NCBI GenBank assembly: GCA_947579605.1
Contig: OX388327.1
Coordinates: 9,659,122 to 9,723,121, forward strand
Direction: 5' to 3'
From: Athripsodes cinereus
Taxonomy: Eukaryota > Arthropoda > Insecta > Trichoptera > Leptoceridae
DNA length: 64,000 nucleotides
The position numbers were made by a program, and so were the translations under genes. Positions 54,488 through 64,000 of the stretch are shown piece after piece. The notes under the pieces were generated by a model that did no database searches, had not been told where the DNA came from, and was given only the letters and a program-made list of their open reading frames with translations. Every line of letters starts with the position of its first letter. The first letter of the stretch is position 1.

Positions 54488-56096
54488 ACATTATAATTAT
54501 TTACACTACAAAAATAAATAATTTAAAGGCAACATGCCGAAATTCCTTATTAATATAATAAATAAAATTACATGGGTAACGGAGAAAGTTTTCCTATGAA
54601 ATTCTGCGAAATTTACTTCGTTATTTTTATTCTTTGGTTAAAAATAAAATACTATCGCCTAAAACCAAAAACGTTGCTTATTTTAAAAATAACCGATGGT
54701 TCCTCACTTTCATATTACATTAAAAAATATACGAATATCGTTGCGAAAAAACGTATGATTTAATCTTAAGTTGCATATATTTTTGATTATATTATTTGGA
54801 GATATTAATTTTTCATCAATTTATAACTATTAAATTTGAATTTTAAGAATACCCTTCATTCTGCGCTCCATACAAATTTGACATTGTTCCTTAACACTTT
54901 AATAGCTTTTTAAAGCAAAATGTAAAAATGTCATTATATTTTAACAAAAAAAAGTACCTAGTTTAATAAAACTATAGTTGATTTCGTTATTTTTCCCTTT
55001 CTTACGCTTTTTATTACCACCAAAATAAAAAAAAGCTAAAATATCTGCGTGTTCCTGCGTTATGCACAATTGTGCATAACGATATTTTATATAAAATTCT
55101 TTTTCTACTTTGCATAAAACGACATTTTTTTTTGTTTTAAATATGCTGCCAACTTTTATTTCTTCATTTAGATACATAGAAATATCATTCAAGTGGAGAA
55201 AAGACCGCAAAAGCGTATTATATTAGAGGTAGTATAATTAAGACATTTCTTTTTGTATCAAAAAAGGTACATTTCTGGTAAGGTAAATGAATATATCGCT
55301 AAAATAATATATATAACACTTAGATAATACTGCCAACTTGTATTTTATTATTAAAAACACAAAGAAATTGCGCGAAGTTTCAAGTAAAAAACAAATTCAC
55401 ATTATAAATCCCTTGTTTTTCGTGATGCACATAAGGATTTTGTATGTAAAGGACAGTTCACATTGTGGATCGAGGTATTACAACGGTGATATATATAAAT
55501 ACCACATCATGCATGCGCATAAATAATAAACACTTTTTATTTAAAAAATAAGTTATTTTATTAATAATATATTATATTTTATTCATATTGTTATATTTTT
55601 TTTGTCGTAGCTGCATATATGTAAACCTATCTATATAATAAGTTACTATGTGATAAACCATTGTGCTCTGAACTTAAGTCTAGTTTGAGAGATCTACAGG
55701 AGTCTGATATATAAAAATATTAATAAAAATAAGGTGACACTGACGCTTGTCTTATTTTTACTCCCTAAATTTTAAATCCGAGCTATAAAAGTTCAATATT
55801 TTCAGTAATTTGCGCAAGGTTCCCATATGTACGGGACCCCGGACGGTTGTTCTATTCACCTGCCGTAAAAACAGCAAATTTATTTCTGTGTTAATATAAA
55901 TATTCTCATAAAATCATTTACTTCATCATTAATTTCTAACTACCTGTGCACGTACATTGAAAACTTGAATCAAAATTTGGACCAGGATGTGAAATTATCT
56001 CATTGCCGTGATGTCGATAATTTAGTCATTATTTTCCATATAGGTATACCCACCTATTTTGTTATATAAGAATTTTTATGCCTGCGGAAGTCTTAA
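54488..56096. other. Gene-free AT-rich region
   Basis: A 63-codon frame at 54572-54763 has no recognisable domain. The palindrome TTATGCACAATTGTGCATAA lies at 55059-55078, and the left half of a 25-bp inverted repeat lies at about 54655-54680. No RNA gene or coding exon is supported. Confidence 0.4.
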
Positions 56097-56570
56097 GTAG
56101 CATTCACATTGCTTCACTTTGGATGATCATCCAGAGTGTCAGGGTCAAACCTGTTCATCGAAAGTGAACACGTCTGTTCACATTTGTTCATCCTATGCTT
56201 TCACTGCCATGTCTACTTTCTCACTCATGTTGCATGTAGTTCGACGTATTTTCGTATAAAAATAATTAAACAAATTCAAAAAATGAAAAATAGCACTTAA
56301 AATAAATGAATATAGCTCTCGACTGCATAATATTTTGTACATGATTCTGACATTCAATACAAATTCATAGAGAATAAAACAAAATAATAAGATGAAACTT
56401 GTTTATGGTTGTTTCAGTGAAAGGACCTTTCATCAAAATTATGACGAGTGGTAATCTCTTTCCTCCGTCATCGCTAGTGATCACTATTGATGAAACGCCT
56501 GTTCACATTTGTTCATCTTGGAGGATCATCCGGAGTGATCACTGAAAGTGAACGTATGTGAACGACCCTT
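56097..56570. mobile_element. TTAA-flanked MITE, copy 2
   Basis: Closely matches 48051-48501 over most of its length in the same orientation (for example AGTAGCATTCACATTGCTTC and TCATCAAAATTATGACGAGT). TTAA precedes the left end (56093-56096). The right flank reads TTTAGAAG, so the duplication is degraded here. Confidence 0.7.
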
Positions 56571-57245
56571 TAGAAGGGTTTTATTTATTATTATTTGTTC
56601 ACGGCTCGAGTCTTTTACATGTAGAAGATTTAATTTATATAAGGTGAGAATGTGTATAATGGATTAAGACACAGCAAATTAAATTAAAAGTCAACAATAA
56701 AGTAAAAATAACAATGAAAGTGTCTCAGCAATAACAATTATTGATATCAGGAAACAATTTACTGAGCATGTGAACTGCGCTTTATAAATCTTGTGCATAA
56801 CGACGTGTCTATGGTTTATAAGCAACGTTTTTGGTTTTAGGCGTTATGATAAATTTGAAATATTGTCTATGCATTTAGAGCTGTCAAGTACTTTATTCTA
56901 TGCTGTCAAGTTGACTGTCAAACTGGGATAACCTCAAAGAGCGGCCAGTTCACTAAAATTATTTAGAATATCCATAATAATTGAAATATATAAATAAGTC
57001 AGTGCAAATCTGGAATATTTATAAGATTTAGGTACATGCCCTCCTACAAAATAATTTTAAATTTAATTTGGGATGTAGACCGATTCCTAATTGGATGTTT
57101 ACATTTCCGCACAGATTCAAATTTTACACACTGTTATAATAGGTTTATTAAAATGATTTGTAGTGTTTTTATTTATTTTTAGGTGGTCGTATTTAATGCG
57201 TAATTGACGTAAAATACAAATATTTAAAATACTGCTAGGTACAAA
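56571..57245. other. Upstream region of the ZAD zinc-finger gene
   Basis: AT-rich. Bases 56580-56700 look like a retroelement tail (TTATTATTTGTTCACGGCTC). The right half of a 25-bp inverted repeat is at 56819-56843. No promoter motif stands out before the ATG at 57246. Confidence 0.35.
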
Positions 57246-59863
57246 ATGAATTCAGCATCTCATCAAAGAAAATGTAAAACAACATCAAACCACAATAAAA
57301 GTTGTATTATTTGTGGAGAGGAAGAGAATTTAAAATTCATTAGCAAGGTTTACAGTGATGTAGGAATGTCTATTTCATATGCAGATATGCTCGTCAAATG
57401 TTTTTATATTCAAGTAAGATATATTACCTTTTAAATACATTTTATAAATTTTCATTGAAAACTCCTTATATCTAGGTATTTCAAAAATCAGGAGACTCCT
57501 TTTCTTCTGAGCCTAACTGTTATTCTCATTGTCAGGCCACAGTGGACAACACACAAAAATATTACATAGTTACGAGAAGTACCAAAAGGCGGGCTTGAGG
57601 GGCTGCAAAGAATTGAGAAGTAAACCCAAGATTTAGAAGAGATATTACTTAACATGCTTCACTTTCAGTTAATCTCTTTATTGCAATATTTTGTGACTAA
57701 TGTAGTATTTGTGAAATTTTTAAACTTTCCAGTTTTTAGACAAGCACCATGGTGAAGACAATATGATGTGTGACCAGTGTATAAATAGTACTGTATTCTG
57801 TGTCGACTTTCGTAGAAGAGTAGAGACAGCTCACAAAAAACTTTACGATTTTATTCGGGAAACATGTTAGTTTGAATTTCTGATCATAATTTTTATTTTT
57901 TGTTGATAATCTGTCTATGCTTAGTTTCCTTTTGTTCTTTAACTTTCATCTTGTGAAAAAATTATCTTCCATTTATTGACAATTTGTGCTAATAATGATC
58001 TCTCTCTTTCTCTATATAAGATTCCTAATGTTATAGACGTAGTACATTACCAAAGAGAGCCTTCTAGACAGAAAACAATTTTTTTTAGTCAACTATTATT
58101 TGACATACTTATAACACATTTATTTTTTGATAAATACTCAAGTTTTATATTTGTATTGGGGGGAATGTAAAAAAAGTTTAATATTTTTCAGATAGTAAAG
58201 ATGTTCACAGAAGTAAAAATGTACAAAGTAAAATATTAAGAAGATCAACACGTCAGATACAAAACAGAACTATGAAATATGACACAAATAATGATAGTGA
58301 TTGTAAAATGTCGGATTATTTTGAATACAAAATTTCCAATGATAATAGTTATGCAGTCTCAAAACATAGGAAAAAGGAAGAAGCGATAGAAGAAAATAGA
58401 AAAGTTGATGCCAGAGAGGAATATTGTGATGAAAATAATGATTCATTACCTTTTGATGATGAAGATCAGAAAAGTGACATATCAGTTACCTCAGTAGAGA
58501 TAGCAAGAGCGACTGGTCATCACGAGTTAATAGAGAAATCAAAAAAGAAAACCACTTACAAGATTCCTGAATTAAACCAATCAGAAACAAAATGTCCTGT
58601 CTGTGAAAAAGATTTCCCAGATCTTTATTTATTAAAAAATCATTACTTGGAACATTATCCTACGTTTATTTGTCACGTTTGTGGTTTATCTTTCACACTT
58701 CATCACATTTATCAAAAGCATCTTAGAGTGCATTCGACACCAATGTTTTCATGTGACTTGTGCGATAGGAAGTATAATACACTCATAGCTATGAATAAAC
58801 ATAAGCAGATTAAACATTTTGGCTTTAAACCGTTTGTCTGTCACAAGTGTGATATGAGGTTTACATCCAGAATAATGAAGAAGAAACATATGATGGATGT
58901 TCACAGTGTTAAATGCAGGATGTTTGAATGTCCCAAATGTAAGAAAGAATTTCACAAGAGAACTATTATGGAGATACATTTAAAGCGAGTGCATTTTAAT
59001 TTGAGGGAATTCAAGTGTACTGATTGTGCGCAAGAATTTGATACTCAGGGAGCTCTGAAGAAGCACTACTCAGTCAAACATGAAGGTAAGATATGGTATA
59101 TAACATATATTATATCATTGAAAATAGGGGATAATCCAATAAAGTTGTCTGAAATAATAAAGTATTTATCTTTTTTATTGAGTTTATAATTGTGTTTATT
59201 TTATATATATTTTTTTATCTTTGTTACACTTCATTGACTTAATGATTTTAGTCATTGTAAACTGTAATCAGAACTTTCAATTTTTGTAAATAGTTAAATG
59301 AACAAGAATTCATAATGTTTTATAAATACCTGCCTTTTACAGAACGTTCAAAAACTATTTACCAGCACTACTGATTTTTTTTGTTTTTGTCACAGAGAGA
59401 CAGTTTGCATGCATTACATGCAGCTGATCTGCTGGTTACCTACTTGTGGGATATGCCGTGACGTTATAGTAGTAGTAGACCCGACTTCACTGAACAAGGG
59501 ATTTGTGTTTTATAATATAATACCTGATTGGGTTAGTTGGAAGATATCGCGTCCCTGCGATAAACTCGCCCATTGTGCAAAATTATTCGTTTATACCATG
59601 TAACTTTATCATTTGTATACCTACATATATTTTGTACAATAAAGTTTATTATTATTATTATGTTCCCTTTTCTTCCAGGTGCCAAACCATACATTTGTGA
59701 ATTTTGTCAAAAGAGGTTTGGTCGTAGTCGCACTCTGGCTGTCCATCGTAAGATTCATCTTAATCAGAGAGATCATGTGTGTCAAGTGTGTGGAGCTGCA
59801 TTTGTACAAGGGACATCACTTAAATGCCACATGCAGAGTCACCATAGAGATCTTATTTATTGA
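57246..59863 (+). CDS. ZAD-C2H2 zinc-finger protein
   Basis: Exons 57246-57413, 57733-57865, 58192-59085 and 59679-59863 join in phase into 459 residues ending TGA. The N-terminal ZAD, a dimerisation domain mostly found in arthropod transcription factors, is split by intron 1: its zinc-binding cysteine pairs are CIIC (residues 20 and 23) and CDQC (69 and 72). An acidic, lysine-rich linker follows (about 100-230). Eight C2H2 fingers then run from CPVCEKDF (about 235) to CQVCGAAFVQGTSLKCHMQS near the C terminus; the seventh and eighth are in the last exon. Such proteins bind DNA in the nucleus as sequence-specific regulators, but the target cannot be told from the sequence. The family has expanded rapidly, so a named ortholog is not claimed. 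The start is the first ATG before the ZAD. Confidence 0.9.
59330..59660 (+). repeat. Interspersed retroelement copy in zinc-finger gene intron 3
   Basis: Same block order as 17545-17940: TGCAGCTGATCTGCTGGTTA, GTGGGATATGCCGTGACG, GTTAGTTGGAAGATATCGCG, GATAAACTCGCCCATTG and an (ATT)n end. It ends only about 15 bases before the acceptor of the last exon. Confidence 0.65.
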
Positions 59864-59936
59864 CAGGGGCCGCAAGATAATGAAAAATTACAACTATTCT
59901 GTGATTGATTACAAATTGATTAATAGCATGACAAAC

Positions 59937-60028
59937 ATCTATTTAAAATAAGTTATTATTTAATTTTTCATTGTTTTATATATCTATTTAAAATAAGTTA
60001 TTATTTAATTTTTCATTGTTTTATAAAC
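59937..60028 (+). repeat. 46-bp tandem duplication in the 3' UTR of the zinc-finger gene
   Basis: The unit TATCTATTTAAAATAAGTTA continuing to TTTTCATTGTTTTATA occurs twice back to back. It lies just before the AATAAA at 60044-60049. Confidence 0.85.
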
Positions 60029-60043
60029 CCCGTTTGATAAAAT

Positions 60044-60049
60044 AATAAA
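60044..60049 (+). terminator. Polyadenylation signal of the zinc-finger gene
   Basis: AATAAA about 180 bases after the stop codon, downstream of the duplicated 46-bp unit. Later AATAAA hexamers exist (for example near 60158), so the exact end is uncertain. Confidence 0.4.
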
Positions 60050-62198
60050 TAGCTAGATAGGCAAAGATGAAATTACTATTATAAAAATGTCCAAGTATTT
60101 TTAGAGTTTATACCACACAGTGAAATGACATAATTTGTATTAGTACGTGTATTAATAAAATTAGTGAGAAAACTTGTGATGTTACTTTATGTTAATGTTA
60201 AACTCACTGTCAGTCTTGCTGATGTTTAGAGTGCCTAAAATATGGGCATTTATGAGAATATATGTATGCTAAGATTGAACAGGAATTGGTCTTGCATGAA
60301 AAATTGTTTGAAGTTGTAGGCAAAGAAAAAGAAATACAAAAAAACTGGTTTGGCTACCCCTCTAGGGAAGTGGTATTAGGACATAGATAACTAGGATTGA
60401 AATTTTTACATGATTGCAGTACCGACTAATATTTGGAAATTATTTGCCATTTTTACCATACGTTTTTCAGAATTTAAAGTTATGTTTATATTGAAACTTC
60501 ATCCTATCCGCAGTATTCCAGATTTTTATTCCGCATAGCCATTCCTTTCTTTTACATAATCATTTATTTATTATTATTTACTTATTAGGTACTATTTTAT
60601 TGCTCTTTGTAATCGTCCCAGAAAAAAACAAACAAACAAATATAAATTACATGCAATGTATAGTAAGCTAGTTTATCGCAGTACTTATTACACTTAGTAC
60701 CTAGCATTTCTTCCAAATAATCATTTGCACTATTTCACTTTCGATGGTCGTCCAAAATTTAAATAAACTTCTCATTTAAATATTGATCACAATTTTCTTT
60801 GTGGAAAAGTATTCGGTACACTTTATTAAAAAAAATGTGTAGTACTACTTCATCAGATAAGTGAGAATGCTGATAATTAAATAGTGATTTTGTTGCAATC
60901 ACAAAAAATATATGTTACAAAAAAATACCTATCTAATAAATATATTGTTGCATTAAAACTAATGATGTTTATTTTGTATTACCTAACTTTTAAAACACAA
61001 ATTTGAAATCAAGGATGAAGATAAAATTTTGTAAATATTAAAGAAAATAAATGGAAATATAAATAGCACTACTATAAGTGCTGTTTCATGTGAGCCAGAT
61101 GAACTAATATAATAGCACTACCATACTGCTCTAGATGAGACAGTTGGCCTGTAATGTTTGAAGTTGCAATGGAATTTTCTGTAGAACATAGGATTGTGGT
61201 GCTGAGCAGCATAACAAAATTTGGCATTGCATTTAGAAATTATAACAATCTTTGTTTTACAGTATTAAAGTTGCAGTGTAGATATGTCTTGTTATTTAAA
61301 AAAAAAAAACATATTTGTGCGATAAGTTTGTAAATAATTAGAAATTAAAATTTATGAATGGTAGCACTGTTCATATGGCAACATTATTAGAATGTGAATC
61401 TGTCAAAATAGAATAGAAGTGTCAATGCGTTGTCCAAAGTGGTGTTGTGTAGCTAATTATAAATATTTTTTAAAATTACTTATAATTTGTTGTCCTAATG
61501 CCAACAATTATTTATAATTATACAATGATTAACTTAATAACATAGCATTCGTATATTGAAGACATTTTGTCTGTATGGTGATTGGGAGAGATCATCAGGA
61601 TGGGAAAGTTTAATACATATAGATATTTGGTGGTTAGTACAATATTATAGATTTATTTTATGATAATGATATCTATTTACGCGCACTATGTTATGAATTA
61701 TTTATTAACTCAACAGAAGCTTAACAAAGCGATAAACACGAGAGTTTTTGTTTATGCAGAATAGTTTGTTTTAGAAATGTTATTGTATCTACTGCATGTA
61801 AATCTTTTAAATTGGTGTTTTGGAAGTTGTAAAATCACTTTTACAGATTTATTTTTAACTATTATTTAATGTTGATATATCGCTATATTATTTCTTTCAA
61901 ATTAGATGCATATTGGTCAGTCTTTTTATATAATATTACCATTACTATAATTTATGATATCTTAACTTTTCTCAGTGGATTATGGGAGTCTGCGATTTTT
62001 TTCACGATATTTAGAATTCCTGGAATTGCTGCTGGGATATTGGGTTAGTTATAGATTGCAATTGACTCAGTAAATAATGTTTTGTATGTTTAGATTTCCC
62101 TATGTTTTTGATGTATCTGTCGGTGTATGTTCTATCCTCAAATAAATAAAATAAAGTATGGTAGCCAATCTAGAACTTGTGTTTGTATTATTGTATAT
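60050..62198. other. Gene-free AT-rich region
   Basis: A LINE-end scrap near 60350 (TTGGCTACCCCTCTAGGGAA) is the only repeat recognised. Reading frames are short and without domains. No RNA gene is seen. Confidence 0.4.
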
Positions 62199-62608
62199 TA
62201 GTGATGTAACGAGTTTTAGTGATGTATGATTTTGGATATTCGCGAATGCGTATGCAAATATTTGTTGCCGATATTCGCAAATGCGAATAGCGAATATTGA
62301 CTTGCTTAGATTTCTACAATATTGCTCAATCATTAAATTTTCTACCCCCCCCGTCACCGAATTTTCAAAATGGTATAGAAATTTAAAATATTTCAAAACT
62401 CCTCGGTTTTCTTATAGAATATTTTCTTGCAGTACCTTTTTCTACAATGTACTGGGTAAGTATCCGGTACTTTTACCGAATATCCGATACTTTATTACCG
62501 AAGTAATATTCGCAAAACATTTGCATATTTTTTTACAAATGCGAATGCGAATACTTTGAAATATGCGAATATTCGCGAATGTGAATATGAATATTCATTA
62601 CATCATTA
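62199..62608. mobile_element. hAT-like MITE with TAGTGATGTAA ends
   Basis: A 410-bp insertion with an exact 8-bp duplication, TTGTATAT, at 62191-62198 and 62609-62616. Ends are TAGTGATGTAACGA and, reverse-complemented, TAATGATGTAATGA. Subterminal parts repeat GAATATTCGCGAATGCG. Bases 62343-62495 match the core shared with the MITEs at 26612 and 41727. The ends resemble those of 7288-7781. Confidence 0.88.
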
Positions 62609-62616
62609 TTGTATAT

Positions 62617-63805
62617 ACATTGGTTCTATTTGTGTGACTGCAGTATTTATTTACTGATTTAGTTCACATGGAGCATCGGCAACTTAGTTTACTGTGGCAA
62701 TTTGAATATTTGGGAGTCTGAGTCATATAAGAAGGTCTTTGATAAATCAATCAAAAATGGTAAATTTGGAATTTTTAATATTTATTCCTAAGTCGTTGTA
62801 CTTCATTATTATTCTGAGATATATCTTTTTCAAAATCTGAGCTAGCTACAGTGGGCTACAGAGAGAGGGGGCGGAGATATCTAAATGCAAACACTGTACC
62901 CAAAGTATCCAGTTCATTAGTGTGCAGCCCTTGATGATACCTCACATTGTCCTATGTGGCCCTTGACCACAAAAGTGTGATGGTGGCTGGTAAAGAACAT
63001 TGATCTTTTATTACAAATTACAAGACATCTAATCAAAATTTAATATAACTCTAGCCAGTGCTTTAGTGAAATGTAATATAATTCACAAAAAAATATAACT
63101 GTTAAAAATTAAATTAATGAATACCTAGTCATAAATAATTAAAACTTAGATTTTATTTTACAAGTGTTGCCTTGTTAATTCGCAGTAAACTTTTATTTAT
63201 TTGTCTTTGGAAATAAACTCACTCAAGGTTACAATACTGTATCATGTCTTATAAGATAATAAACATTACATCATATTAGAAGATAAGAAATGGTCTACTT
63301 AACCACGAGATATAATATATTATAAACATAATGTAACCTAAATATATAACTCTTTCAAACAAAAATGTGTTATGTGGTTTACGAATATTTCAATAGACAT
63401 AAATTTAAACAGTAAAAGTTCTAAACTATCTATTGAAGAAAGCGGTAGAAATATTTCAATTTTTATAAGCTGACTTAGGTAGGTTCAAGTGCACTCCACA
63501 CGCAACACTTACAATCACTATACAACATAATAATAACTTTGAATGTATGTCTATTCAATATTTTTATCTTTATCTCTTCCGTGAGAGGTGTATTTATTGG
63601 ATTTATTGCACGTCATCAACATATCGTCGCTCGGCTTTCAGTACTGCAAATGTAACAATTACAAGATTTTACAGGAGGCCGAACAAACTGAATTAAAGTT
63701 ATGACATCACCCAAATGCATGTTCGTGGTTTTGTTCCATACGGCATTCTAGCAGTTTGGGAATGTTTTGTATACACAATTGCGTATACAAAACATTCCCC
63801 AAATT
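62617..63805. other. Gene-free AT-rich region
   Basis: Nothing coding is supported. A perfect short hairpin, GGGAATGTTTTGTATAC and its complement around an 8-base loop, lies at about 63758-63798 beside the final SINE. Confidence 0.4.
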
Positions 63806-64000
63806 TAACTTTTTTTTTTTTTTTTAATAAAAAGATATATGTCTGGGTTTTTGTTATAAACCCAAATACAACCTTATACACCTTTTACACTAAGTTAAAA
63901 GCTTGTGTCGTGAAAGGGGTGTTTGCCGACACCTGGGATCAAACCACGGACCCCTTGTTCACGAGGTGGAGACTCTACCTCCAGGCTACCGATGAACTCA
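63806..64000 (-). repeat. tRNA-derived SINE running off the window
   Basis: On the minus strand it shows the tRNA-like head with GTGGTTTGATCCCAGGTGTC (B box with one change) and GGTAGCCTGGAGGTAGAGTC (A-box region), the family's body, and a T16 run on the + strand at its A-rich end. The 5' end is cut by the window edge. Confidence 0.75.

Noticed and set aside
54572..54763. 63-codon frame beginning MGNGESFP that might be a myristoylated small protein
   Set aside because: No splice partner, no recognisable domain and AT-driven composition; not enough to call a gene.

Overview
The window looks like nuclear DNA of an insect, most probably a moth or butterfly (Lepidoptera). This is inferred from strongly AT-rich sequence, genes split by many short GT-AG introns, a ZAD-type zinc-finger gene (an arthropod family), tRNA-derived SINEs, LINE tails and many small DNA transposons. 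There are no bacterial operons, rRNA genes, tRNA genes or CRISPR arrays.

Three host genes can be built exon by exon, all on the + strand and all with intron phases that fit. (1) At 15261-24209, a 12-exon gene encodes a 760-residue protein with a proline-rich stretch, two WH2-type actin-binding motifs and long acidic coiled coils. A second, phase-compatible first exon at 19445-19481 would give a 578-residue form. (2) At 29806-45975, a 22-exon gene encodes a 1270-residue Cap-G protein (condensin subunit 3, NCAPG), with HEAT repeats and a charged tail. (3) At 57246-59863, a 4-exon gene encodes a 459-residue ZAD protein with eight C2H2 zinc fingers. They look like independent housekeeping or regulatory genes; nothing suggests a shared pathway.

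Most of the rest is transposon debris. Bases 1-15200 hold SINEs, LINE tails, non-autonomous hAT elements, a palindromic TA-target MITE carrying a hAT insertion, and a nearly full-length pogo-like transposon (9612-13115) whose transposase ends in a PHD-like finger and is broken by a short tandem repeat. Bases 24200-29700 hold a 2.3 kb element with perfect 30-bp inverted ends, itself invaded by two other repeats, and a dead LINE reverse transcriptase. The Cap-G introns hold fragments of several LINE lineages, a pogo-type MITE and a hAT MITE. Bases 46000-57200 hold a Harbinger-type MITE with perfect termini, a TA-target MITE, two copies of a TTAA-flanked MITE and a second, internally deleted pogo-like element. 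The last 4 kb is mostly unassigned apart from a hAT MITE and a SINE that runs off the edge.

I did not find a convincing new multi-gene system. The observations most worth following are three hAT-like MITEs that share one core but have different ends, the 2.3 kb element with an iterated internal motif, the alternative first exon of the WH2 gene, the pogo element interrupted by a minisatellite, and a perfect 55-bp-arm hairpin in a WH2-gene intron.
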